In this document: in pieces, positions 1-9,132 of the stretch
Numbering within the stretch: the stretch's first letter is position 1
How the letters are laid out: each line of letters begins with the position of its first letter
Assembly: GCA_001839685.1 (NCBI GenBank)
Contig: MLAK01001017.1
Coordinates: 1 to 38,926 of the forward strand
Direction of reading: 5' to 3'
Length of the DNA stretch: 38,926 nucleotides
DNA from: Tritrichomonas foetus
Taxonomy: Eukaryota > Parabasalia > Tritrichomonadida > Tritrichomonadidae
Program-made: the position numbers and the translations under genes
The notes under the pieces: model-generated
What the model was told of the DNA's origin: nothing
The model's input: the letters and a program-made list of their open reading frames with translations, nothing else
Database searches by the model: none

Positions 1-1
1 C

Positions 2-313
2 GCTGTTCGTGAAGCCGCTCCAGATCTGTTCCACGTTTATCAGATGGAAATATCTGATCAAACCATCTGCCGGATCTGGAACGAGCAGCTCGATTTTTCA
101 GCTTACCCNCAGATNATTGAAGAGTTCCTCGCAGACCTCGCGCCAATTAAAAGATCCGCCGCNATCTCAAAATTCTATTCGGCGNNATTTGATGATCATC
201 ATCCCCAGCGCCCAGAATTTATCCGAATTTTGAGGCAACTGGTCCAAGAAGGAGTCGTTTCGGATCCGCTAGCGATCGAGAATTATACATTTATTTTATT
301 TATATATGCGTGA
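2..313 (+). CDS. 5'-truncated ORF fragment, unknown product
   Basis: An open frame enters from the left edge and ends at TGA 311-313. The first internal Met is at 44, but the frame is open from base 2, so the true start is probably outside the window. The first ~280 bases are clearly richer in G+C than the flanking DNA. The predicted peptide is soluble and helix-prone, with no motif I recognise. Its last codons (TFILFIYA) run into AT-rich sequence, so the natural C-terminus may have been replaced by insertion or deletion. Several ambiguous bases (109, 115, 163, 185-186) suggest a multi-copy sequence collapsed in assembly. A 7-bp hairpin lies at 39-45/52-58. The contrast resembles the ORFs near 13 kb and 17.6 kb and suggests mobile or viral-like origin, which is inference. 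Confidence 0.4.
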   Translation, partial: AVREAAPDLFHVYQMEISDQTICRIWNEQLDFSAYXQXIEEFLADLAPIKRSAXISKFYSAXFDDHHPQRPEFIRILRQLVQEGVVSDPLAIENYTFILFIYA

Positions 314-779
314 CAATTTCTCAGAGAAAAGGGGAAGTCCCTCGTTATAACCTTCAGTCAAAATACTCTGCATCAAGCATAGTATCACGATTGTTTAATA
401 ATAAAATATCAAACATACGTGTTTCGTCATTAATTGTTTTTATTATTTCCTATTTTTAAGAGAATTAAACATATCAAATATAAAAATTCAAAAATAAAAT
501 TACCAAACCATTTATTTAAGTATCTCTATGTTTAATAAATCACGTAAATATTTAGATATGAAATTCGAAAATATTATTTTCAATTTATCACTTCCATTCA
601 ACTATACATAATGAAATATTATATCTGTGTGAATATTTATTCTCTAAAATCAATACACGTCATTTTAACAAGTTTTCATGAACTTGATCAACTACTAACT
701 AACTTTTTGCATTGATTAATTCAAATTTCTATGGAAATGACTAAAAACTCTTTATCCTAAATATATCTGAAACAGTAGA
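314..779. other. AT-rich intergenic stretch
   Basis: Very AT-rich sequence with stops in all frames. I see no gene, RNA gene or clear repeat. Confidence 0.5.
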
Positions 780-781
780 TA

Positions 782-786
782 TCATA
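782..786 (+). promoter_or_regulatory. initiator (Inr)-like TCATA inside the TIR
   Basis: Matches the trichomonad initiator TCA(+1)Y(A/T). Transcription from A784 would leave a 5-nt leader before the ATG at 789, within the very short leaders known in trichomonads. The same sequence occurs on the minus strand at the right TIR, so the element may fire transcription from both ends. Confidence 0.5.
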
Positions 787-814
787 GGATGTGGAAATGG
801 TACCCACCCCAAAA
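782..814 (+). repeat. left terminal inverted repeat, 33 bp
   Basis: Perfect inverted match to 1283-1315. It begins TCATAGGATG and contains the initiator-like TCATA (782-786) and the ATG at 789. Confidence 0.85.
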
Positions 815-1082
815 GGATTACTTAGCTGGTGTAATAAGAGGTATTCAAATGGATAATAGAATTAGTCGAAAAGAAAACGAACATTATCAGGATGTCATTG
901 ATAGTATAAATGAATTTGATGTTAACGAGGATCAACTTCCATATTGGAAGAATAATGTTAAACAATATAGAAAAAAGAAATTATCAGAAAAACAGAAAGC
1001 AGCATTGAAAAAAGGAAGGGATGTATTGAAAGAAAAGAGGGAAAGGTATGCTCCATTGAAACCAAAGAGGAAGAGGGATTAA
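789..1082 (+). CDS. small basic protein of the TIR element (97 aa)
   Basis: ATG-to-TAA ORF of 97 codons. Its first nine codons (MWKWYPPQK) are encoded by the terminal inverted repeat. The N-terminal half is mixed acidic/polar. The C-terminal half is strongly basic (KKKLSEKQKAALKKGRD, ending PKRKRD) and could act as a nuclear signal or nucleic-acid-binding tail. I see no DDE motif, zinc ligands or membrane segment and do not recognise a family. It is the only sizeable ORF in the element and sits 5 nt after an initiator-like TCATA, which supports expression. It could be a remnant of a longer transposon protein or an accessory DNA-binding factor. Confidence 0.5.
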   Translation: MWKWYPPQKDYLAGVIRGIQMDNRISRKENEHYQDVIDSINEFDVNEDQLPYWKNNVKQYRKKKLSEKQKAALKKGRDVLKEKRERYAPLKPKRKRD

Positions 1083-1201
1083 AAACACCAATTGGTGGGT
1101 GTGGGTGCGGATGAGGTCGCTAATGTTGTCAGTGATGGGAAAAGTGATGAGGTCATTTATTTTTTTTGTTGATGAGGTCATTTATTTTTACCATTCATTT
1201 G

Positions 1202-1223
1202 TCATAGGATGTTGAAATGGTAC
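1202..1223 (+). repeat. internal copy of the element terminus
   Basis: Twenty-one of 22 bases match the left TIR and the orientation is the same. Its ATG frame reads MLKWY and then stops. Together with the right TIR it would bound a 114-bp sub-element (1202-1315). Confidence 0.7.
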
Positions 1224-1282
1224 TAGTCAAAAATTTTGGCAGATTTCGCGGTGAACGATAGGTGAGACGGGAAATTTTTCAT

Positions 1283-1315
1283 TTTTGGGGTGGGTACCAT
1301 TTCCACATCCTATGA
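1283..1315 (-). repeat. right terminal inverted repeat, 33 bp
   Basis: Perfect inverted copy of 782-814. Read inward on the minus strand it gives the same initiator and ATG, but the frame (MWKWYPPQK) stops after nine codons. Confidence 0.85.
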
Positions 1316-1317
1316 TA

Positions 1318-2270
1318 ACTACTGAAACTACTCGAAAAAAAAATAATTTTTTCATTTTAATATAATTATACTATTGTATATTAAATAACAATAAAGAAAT
1401 AAAATCACCAAAATCATTTATTTGAGTTTCCCTACGTTTATTTAATCATGCTTTACGAATATCTAGAAAAAACTTGGTTTTCTCGGAATTTTGTCATAGA
1501 GGATCTTTATATATTTACATTTAATACTCATTTATCATGAAACAGTAATTCAATCATTTTCACATATGAGGATAGCCACGAATTTATAAAAAAAATCGTA
1601 TTTTTCCAAAAATTGAACATTAAAACCTAATTTGTTAAGGGTATACTCCGCTCTCAATTTTTGGAGGTAATCAGTGAATTTTTTAACCAATATTTTGGAA
1701 AAATCTTTGTGAATAAACGATTAAGGAATCTAGAATTAATATAATATTATTTTATAAATATATATATATATATATCGTCAATATCTTTGAAATGAAGTTT
1801 TGTTAAATCTGAATCAGAATGATGGAAACGAGTATTTTCTAATGGGGATGAAAAACTTATACCCAACCAGTATAATGGTTGTTTACGATAAGATAATGAT
1901 AAAAACAGGGAAAAATGGAGTGAAAAAATTTATTGATTCGAAATTTATAACTCCATGAACAATGAGTATTAAAATAAATCCTTAAGAGTATAAATATAGA
2001 AATTTGAGGAGGTTCTATGTTGATGGACGTCAAATTGATGAATAACATCAAAATTTGGGAAATATTATCTGGGCCTTTGATTTAGGTGTTCGTTTTAGAG
2101 GCAGCAATGGACATAAGGTACGAGACTGTTGTGCTGGCCTCAGTGGTTTGTATTCATTTGGAGTGCTTGCTACTTGTTTGAACAAAATTTGACATAAATT
2201 TTGGTACCTTGAGGTGCAAACCGTGATGATGATTTTTGATCTTTCTTATTAAATTTCTTGCGTTCATCTA
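1318..2270. other. AT-rich intergenic stretch with a TA microsatellite
   Basis: No gene seen. A short (AT)n run lies at about 1758-1775. The remainder is AT-rich with frequent stops. Confidence 0.5.
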
Positions 2271-3266
2271 TCATCTGCTGGAGTCGCTTTCTTGCTGGTT
2301 CAGCAGTCGGTTGAAGGTGGAGGCGAGATGCAGAATCAAATATCTTTTGTATAGAATTATTCTTCTACAAGACAGTACAAGCGTGGCGAGCTTCATATAA
2401 TGTTTGTCATGATGTATCTTTATCGTAATAAACCGAACGGATATGATTGAATGACTCATTAGAGTATGTGCTGTTTTTTCGAGAAATGCTTTCAATTTAT
2501 TAACAGCCATGGGAGAAGACCTGTTTCGACATTGATATTTCCAATCTTCACATGTTTTGGCAATGCACTGTGAATGATCACCAGTATAATGCATCCAGCT
2601 ATTTTTCCAAAGCTGAACTTTAGTTTCTACATCCTCATAAGTATGCACCAGGTTAAAAATCCAGGCAATTAATCGATTTTAGAGTCCATTTAATAAACGT
2701 TCTTTATTGAAATATGAGAATTGTCTCTCTATTGATTTTTTTCCATGATTGGGATCAAGAAACTCTTCTAGCTCTGCCCATAACTCTTGAAAGATTTTAC
2801 GAGTTCTATTTTCTTTAATGTGTGCATAGGATGTGGCTGGAATTCCTTTCAACTTCGTGATAGCTCTCCTAATTCCTTCAGATTCCATGTTTGGCGAAGG
2901 TCCTTCGAAATCACCAGATACTCGTTAATGTTTTTTCATTATTAGCTCATCATGAATAATATTATCTTTGCGAGCATCCAGGAAGACGCATGCACACTTG
3001 TTGGCGTTCCTACGATGAGACCACACATCATCAACAGCTATTGTTGCACCTTCTTTCATTGAATCATGAGACTTCTGCATAGATTCTTTGGCCATCTGAA
3101 TGAGAACAAGAACAATTTTCTTTTGTATCTCATATAACTTTGCTCTACAAGGGACTATCACATTATTCATCAAGAAGCAGCATGATGTTCGAAAATAGTG
3201 GAGTTCAAAAGCAATAACAATAAAGATGTAATTTTGATAATCAGTGTGATGAACTTCTTTTTTCAA
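2271..3266 (-). pseudogene. decayed transposase-like gene
   Basis: Three minus-strand open segments (3266-2925, 2888-2679, 2648-2271) read in order like one protein broken by stops and frameshifts. Segment one contains AVDDVWSHRRNANKCACVFLD, which looks like the region around a first catalytic Asp. Segment two starts just after a GDFEGPSPNMESEG-like stretch and contains LDPNHGKKSIE. Segment three contains LWKNSWMHYTGDHSQC. The ordered acidic and His/Cys-containing motifs suggest a cut-and-paste transposase, but I cannot name the superfamily and list it as a remnant. The 7141-7332 fragment may be the C-terminal part of the same family. Confidence 0.45.
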
Positions 3267-3634
3267 TACTTGTTTTTCTTCTCTTTCAACGGTAATTTTT
3301 TTAAGTTTTCGATGGGCGCACCACGGATATCAAATAAAATATTAATTTGTACGTTAAGGGTGAAGAGTTAAGAAAAAGTTACACAAATTGAGACCGGAGT
3401 TTACTTTTAATAATCACCAAATTGTTTTGGAATGAAAATGTAAGATTAGATTAACATGATTTTTATATTTATTATAAAAGATCGACATTTCCCATGCTGA
3501 TTATCTTTGAAAAGAGAAATTTGTAAGTCACATCAAAAAATTATGTGACAATATGCTAACTTCTTCATTTAAGTAATTAAGTAGTTTTCGAATATTATTA
3601 ATATCATATCATATTTTTTCAAATTCAATCAAAT
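3267..3634. other. intergenic, possibly more of the decayed element
   Basis: No intact ORF. The sequence TTAAGGGTGAAGAGTTAAGAA near 3354 resembles the TTAAGGG-type ends described at 23474-23987, but no partner end is visible here. Confidence 0.3.
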
Positions 3635-3850
3635 ATGCTGATGCAAAGAAAGTGTCTCATGTTCAAACAAGAGAAGATAAAACGCATAGCAGTTGAAAGA
3701 GCCAAGCGACTTTCCAAAATTGTTTTCCAAAAGAAAATCAATAGTATGAATTCAGAAAAGTTAATCAATGAATCTTTCTCAGACTATTATCAACTAAATG
3801 AAGATGAGAAGGAATTTTGGGATAATAAAATTACTATGTTACAGCTATGA
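3635..3850 (+). CDS. 71-aa lysine-rich ORF, doubtful
   Basis: ATG-initiated ORF of 71 codons. It has a basic, probably helical first half and ends YYQLNEDEKEFWDNKITMLQL. It lies just upstream, on the same strand, of the decayed transposase-like remnant at 4311-5870 and could be the N-terminal exon-like piece of that pseudogene. There is no clear initiator upstream. I do not recognise a family. Confidence 0.25.
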   Translation: MLMQRKCLMFKQEKIKRIAVERAKRLSKIVFQKKINSMNSEKLINESFSDYYQLNEDEKEFWDNKITMLQL

Positions 3851-4310
3851 GGAGAAGATACAATAAAAATATATATATATTAATTTGCCTTGAAAGATCA
3901 TATTATGTCACCAAAATGTTTAAGATATATTAGATCCTTGATTTCCCATCTTTCTTATTCATCACTTTATACATTTTCTACATAAGAAAAAAATAATAGA
4001 TTTGAAAATCTCTTAGATTTTGATTCTATTCCAGATATCAAAAAAAATATATGCAAAATAAAATTATTTGCTCCGATAGATTGTAAATGTTGATGCGATA
4101 GCATTTACTCCAGATTGTGCATTATATAAGGATGGGTAAATAAAAAGTTTTCAAAAGGAAATAATTGGAAACGTTTATAATCCTTATAAATATTATTCTA
4201 CACGATTATATAAATGTTCGTAATAAATTGAACCAATATGGAAGTTCATTGAAAATAATGCATTTGTTTTTTATTTACGATCTGTAAATCTCATCTACCC
4301 ATGCACTATT
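3851..4310. other. intergenic or decayed coding sequence
   Basis: AT-rich. No ORF or repeat I can support. Confidence 0.3.
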
Positions 4311-5870
4311 GTGCACTTTGAGCCTTCAATGAATGGGAAAGCCAATAAACCTCACAAACATCTACTTGACAAAATTATAAAAGTGTTAAAAAATCAAAAA
4401 GTTTTTGTTTTTGGTTATGCATTTGATGGAAATAATGAATATGACACACATCATTGGGTTTATTTGAAGCATGATAGAAATAGAATTATAAATAATATTG
4501 GGACTTTAATAAAAATTGCTACATATGTGGACTTTCTAATAGTATGTGATCCATTACATATGCTTAAAAGAGCTTTTTATCGATTATTGAAGGGAATTCC
4601 TTTATTAATATCCATTGATGCAAATTCAAAAATGATTAAGATTGATAAAATCTAAGGAAAACAAGGAGGACCTGCTATTTCATAAAGCAATCTGCCAATT
4701 ACCAAAATGCATGACATTCTACCACTTGTATTATTTTCAATTCATAATCTATTACCTTTAATTGAAGAGTAAAACTAGATTGAAATTGTATTCTTTGCCC
4801 TTTGGAGTTCAATTATTGAAACTATGACAAATTTAGAATTTTCATTGAGTGAGTGCATTTCTTTTTTAGAAATCGGCTTTGTAATAATGCTGATATAATT
4901 AGAGCGTTTATATGACACGAACAATATTCATTGAATAACAAAAAGAAAAACTGCTTCTTCTACAATTTAGACATTTTTAGATGAAAATTTAGATTTACTA
5001 TTGTAATATTGCATATTCATTTACAACTTTATTATTTAAAATTCCTACAATTCCAAAATCCAAGAATCTTTTACTTTAAATCCATTCGAACATCAATTTG
5101 GAATAATTCAATTAAAGATAGGCTTTTATAAATCATCAAAAGTACTTCAACAGATCAAGTTATTAAATCATTTACTAATGATAATATAGATATATTAAAA
5201 TTCATGAAAAGATATTATTCTTTTGTAGTAACAGTCAGCAATTCCAATATTGATAATCAATTATTCTCGAATGATTAACATGAAATTGCATTTTCATTGT
5301 TATTCGCTGGTGGACTAACAAGCCCATTTTCCAAAAGAACAAAGGGTTTAATGGCAAAACTTTAAAAGTCGTATATTATTGTAGATCAAGACCTTTAAAA
5401 TATTTCAAATTGGTATGCGACAGTTATTCGGAACTTTTATCAATCTCTATTTATTAAAATCAATAAACTTAATACTCATGATTATAGAAAAGCAAGGTTT
5501 ATAAATTGATTCAAAGTTTCATCGGCTATAACCAATGAATTAAGTAAAAGGAGGCTGATGGAATCCTATTATCACTAGGAAAAACATGTACAAGGGAAAA
5601 ACATGTTCATTCTAATAAGTCCCACATTGCTAAATGTCCCTTAATAGATCATGAAGTAAGGAATTTTATGAATATGAATTGAATGATTAACATGAAAGTT
5701 AATTCTTGGCGCTAAATATAAAATGGCTGTTCCCAAAAGTTTCAAATTTCTTTCAATAATAATACCATTAAAACGAAAATTGGAATGTTAAAATGGATTG
5801 ATACTAATTTGGATAACTTAAAAAATACTTTACTAGATATATCATAATATTGTCGAATTCCATCTTGAAT
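4311..5870 (+). pseudogene. decayed transposase-like gene, + strand
   Basis: The open segment 4311-4655 contains KVFVFGYAFDGNNEYD and VDFLIVCDPLHMLKRAFYRLLKG. The same frame then continues through isolated stops with protein-like content, for example ITKMHDILPLVLFSIHNLLPLIEE just after 4655 and then IEIVFFALWSSIIETMTNLEFSLSEC up to about 4870. Farther on, 5280-5650 still shows coding-like stretches such as FAGGLTSPFSKRTKGLMAK and GILLSLGKTC. The DPLHxLKRxxYRLL block is reminiscent of the D-P-x-H-L-K motif of some DDE transposases, but the family assignment is a guess. Multiple in-frame stops make it a dead copy. Confidence 0.4.
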
Positions 5871-7140
5871 GAATCATCATCCTAATGTTTTTTGTTATAA
5901 TTAAATAATGAAATTAATTTTATTTTTGATCTTCCACATTATAAGTCTATTAAAATATATTGTTAAATGATTCGTAACAATTGATCACATATTTATGTAG
6001 AATCAATGCGAAATGATAGGTTTTCTGCACAGTTTTTTGCTTTCTTCTTTTTCACTTCATTTTCAATTTAAAACCATCGATAAGAGACTTCTGTTTTCAT
6101 TAAGAGAACGTAATAGATATATTTATATTTTATACATTCTAACTTAAACTAAGTCATTAATTAGAGGCATAGCGCCACATTACTGAATTAATTCTACTCG
6201 AAAGAAGTTGAAAAAACACCTGTTTTTGAAAGAGAATTTGTCGCTTCGAATATTTTTGTGAATATAAAAGATGATTAAGGAATTATTACTTAGATTTATT
6301 TTATATTTATATTTATAATCGAAGAATTAATATATCCAATTTTAGAGCATTTTATGGTTAAATTTGATGCCATAATATCAGTAAAATTGAGCAAATAATT
6401 GTTTTTATAAGTCATGCCAATATATATTCAATGTGATGATAATCTTATAATATGATTCCTACCGTAATCTAATTGGAGGATTCAAGCTGAAATACCTCTA
6501 TGAAAATATTAAAGATAGCAAAGCTTTTTCTTCTTTATTATTATCTTGATATTGATTATTTCTAATATTGTTCATATCTTCTTTTTTATTAATGTTCATT
6601 TGAATTTTCATTTTCAGTTACTTTTTATTTTTATTAATATTTTGCTTTTTTTAATTCTCAAAAAACGGTTAAGATTCTCAATTTGAATTTCATGAAATAA
6701 TTCATTTTAATACAGTCTTTAAAAGGTTAGACAATTTCATCTTCAAGATAATCAAGTATTGGAAAAGATTTTCGTTTTTGGAAATGAGAATGAATGATCG
6801 TGAAACTTGTGAATGATCTTCTGTTTGATTCTTCTTTTCTTGATCAATTGTTATTAAATGATAAAAGAAATGTTGAATTAAATAAATGATTGTAATTATA
6901 TTGTATTGAATTATAAATTTAGCAGAATTTTGAGCCTTTTTTGTATTTTTTCTATGAATATTCCTCTTTATTCGATATTCTAGACTATTTTGGAGCAAGT
7001 ATGGCAAAGCTTGTTGAAATAGATTTATATCTTTCTTCCATAATGTGGTATAACTTAGGCAATCTGAGTCGTTCGGTTATATCAAAAAACATGAATATGA
7101 TTCATTTTTCTGCAAAATCGAAACATATAGATGTTCATTA
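5871..7140. other. AT-rich stretch without supported genes
   Basis: ORFs on both strands at 6702-7177 are short, overlapping and low in complexity. I see no motif or repeat worth naming. Confidence 0.35.
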
Positions 7141-7332
7141 TTATGAAACTTGCCAATTGATGCTTTTATCACCGTGATATACACGAAGTGCATTTAATGA
7201 TTCATTGGAATTAGTTGAATAACATGAACTCACTTTTTCAAAGATTAGGGCCGTTTTTCTAAGACCATTCATACAATTTAGAATGATTGTGCAAGCAATG
7301 TTCATGATTTCCAATGTAATATTCTTTGGCAT
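7141..7332 (-). pseudogene. remnant of a transposase-like C-terminus
   Basis: A 63-codon minus-strand ORF ends SCYSTNSNESLNALRVYHGDKSINWQVS. The TNSNESLNAL-DKSINW pattern resembles the conserved T-x-x-N-E-S-x-N block found late in several transposase families. The flanking minus-strand sequence up to about 7600 is stop-ridden. It could belong to the same family as 2271-3266. Confidence 0.3.
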
Positions 7333-7633
7333 TCAGTCATTGCTGCTTTTTTTCACTAGCACTTAGAGGAGATTTTATAAAAAATTTGAGCTTTCTTGTT
7401 GTCGATATTAGTCGATTATATTTGTCTAAATACTATCAGGGATAAAAAGTTTTTCACATTCCGCAATTAAGAATTCAATGAGTTCAAAAAAACAGCAAGT
7501 GAACCATAAAATAGCTCAAGCATAAATTTGACTATTTATGGAATGAGTTGACAAAGATTGTCGTGAATTTGGCACGAAGTATTCATAAGATTGTTTACTT
7601 CGAGATATAATATCAAATCTTTTTTCTAAAGTA

Positions 7634-7706
<73 letters not shown>

Positions 7707-8463
7707 GGAGGAAAATCGGTGATTGAAGACTTTAAACATTGTTTTATGGCAAATTCACAGCCTCTCTTACCAAAATTAAGAGAATCTACGAATTCATCAA
7801 AAATAAAATAAGTTTTTTGTTTATGTTGAAAAATATTGCTTGGTTCTTTCATTTCATAAGTTATTCCCCTTTAATAAATTCTCATAAATCAGATGCATCA
7901 TTTCAATCAACTTGCACTATCAAGCCAGATAATATATAACCTTCATCGGTTACGTGCTTTTCTTGCTTTTTAATATGGAAAATATTTTTTTTATAAAAGT
8001 TTGAGGGTGATTGGTATCATGGGAAAAAATAGAATATTTATCTATTAGCATTAGAGATGCCTTTGGATCAATTTCTTCAACATGATTGCTCTCTTCATTT
8101 TCGATATTAAATGATATGATTAGGTATCACTTCTTTGAATTTATATGAAATAATGAGTTAGAAAGACTTCATTTAATGCTCACTGTGACCAGCCAGCCAA
8201 AAGTTTTTTTATTGACAGTCAAATTTTATGATTTCAAAAAATTGAACAAATCATTGGATTTTCCTTCTATGCAATTCCGCTATACTTGTGTTCATTTTAT
8301 TATCTGATAAATCCTATTCCTGAGCTCAATAATAATTACTAATGAGAATTTATTAGAGTAATCAATTATTTGAATGACATTGAATAATTTAAATCCTTCT
8401 CAATATTTTGAATAAGAGGTCAATTTATGTGGAGTCGGCCCTTAAATAAAAATGAAATTTCAT
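7333..8463. other. AT-rich intergenic stretch containing a poly-A tract
   Basis: No gene supported. It holds the A71 run listed separately. The apparent minus-strand ORF across it (poly-Phe) is an artefact of the homopolymer. Confidence 0.45.
7635..7705 (+). repeat. 71-base A homopolymer
   Basis: Uninterrupted A from 7635 to 7705. The length is at the limit of what assemblies resolve, so the true length is uncertain. It is too long for chance even at this AT content and could be a retroposed tail, a replication-slippage tract or an assembly join. Confidence 0.9.
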
Positions 8464-8465
8464 TA

Positions 8466-8584
8466 CAGTCGTTTTCGAAATAGAATATTTCAGTTTTCGA
8501 AATAGAATTTCCTATCGGTTTTATGTTTCAAAATAAAATTTTTTTTTATCGAAATTGAATTATTTTGTTTCGAAATAGAATTTC
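8466..8584 (+). repeat. left TIR plus subterminal motif array
   Basis: The first 14 bases match the inverted right end exactly. Copies of TTTCGAAATAGAAT(TT) lie at 8473-8486, 8495-8510 and 8568-8583. A degenerate form (GAAATTGAATT) lies between them. These are plausible transposase binding sites. Confidence 0.8.
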
Positions 8585-8687
8585 ATTAACCGAAAAATTT
8601 TTCAAAATAAAATAATTTTGTTCCGATTTAAAATTTCACAAAAATCAATCTTTTTCTATGAGTTATCTCAAAAAGTTCAAAATTGAA

Positions 8688-8716
8688 TCGCGAGGTGAGC
8701 TTCTCTCACCTCGCGA
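8688..8716. other. perfect 12-bp stem-loop
   Basis: Arms 8688-8699 and 8705-8716 (TCGCGAGGTGAG and its complement) with a 5-nt loop. It is much more GC-rich than its surroundings. It lies ~420 bp downstream of the fusion gene's stop and could be an RNA hairpin in the 3' region or a DNA structure for transposition. Confidence 0.7.
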
Positions 8717-8849
8717 AAACCACACACTTTGGCATAAAAATAAAAAAATACAAAAAATCGTAGAGATTTAGCTTATGAATAACGATTTAGTTGACTTTTA
8801 TGTAGAGAAATAAAAAACTATATTCGATGAATATTATGCTATCTTTCTC

Positions 8850-8885
8850 GGGGCTGGGGGGGATATGGGGGGTATTTGGGTGGGG
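8850..8885 (+). other. G-quadruplex-type G cluster
   Basis: Five G runs (8850-8853, 8856-8862, 8867-8872, 8878-8880, 8882-8885) are separated by 1-5 bases, and further G runs follow to about 8940. This fits a canonical intrastrand quadruplex on the + strand and is striking in such AT-rich DNA. Confidence 0.7.
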
Positions 8886-9132
8886 AGGATGTAGACTCTT
8901 TTTTAGGGGCGCGGGAATATATGGGGTTAATTTAGGGCGGGCTGAATAAAATTAAAAAATTTTCAAAAATTTGATGTGTGTCTTGTGATGTGAAAATCAA
9001 ATCAAAATAAGAGGAAAAGATTTTTATGTAAAGTATTAATGGATTAAAAATANATATATATATATATAAAAAACTGTTGATATGTAATTGTTTATTATTA
9101 GTGTATGTTTCTGTTGAATATATTAATTATTC

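Larger units (their letters stand above)
782..1315 (+). mobile_element. 534-bp TIR element flanked by TA (MITE-like)
   Basis: Two perfect 33-bp terminal inverted repeats (782-814 and 1283-1315) bound the segment, and both ends abut TA (780-781 and 1316-1317). This is the target duplication expected of Tc1/mariner/IS630-type transposition. The interior carries one 97-codon ORF that begins inside the left TIR, a perfect 12-bp palindrome (1086-1097), a partly duplicated GATGAGGTCATTTATTTTT stretch (about 1148-1191) and a third internal copy of the terminus at 1202-1223. No transposase is visible, so it is probably non-autonomous. The superfamily is inferred from the TA flanks alone. Confidence 0.75.

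Noticed and set aside
780..1317. Longer MULE-like target-site duplications around the 534-bp element
   Set aside because: The 9-10 bp flanks do not match; only TA is shared.
7613..7852. Minus-strand ORF with a poly-Phe run
   Set aside because: Artefact of the A71 homopolymer; no protein-like sequence on either side.
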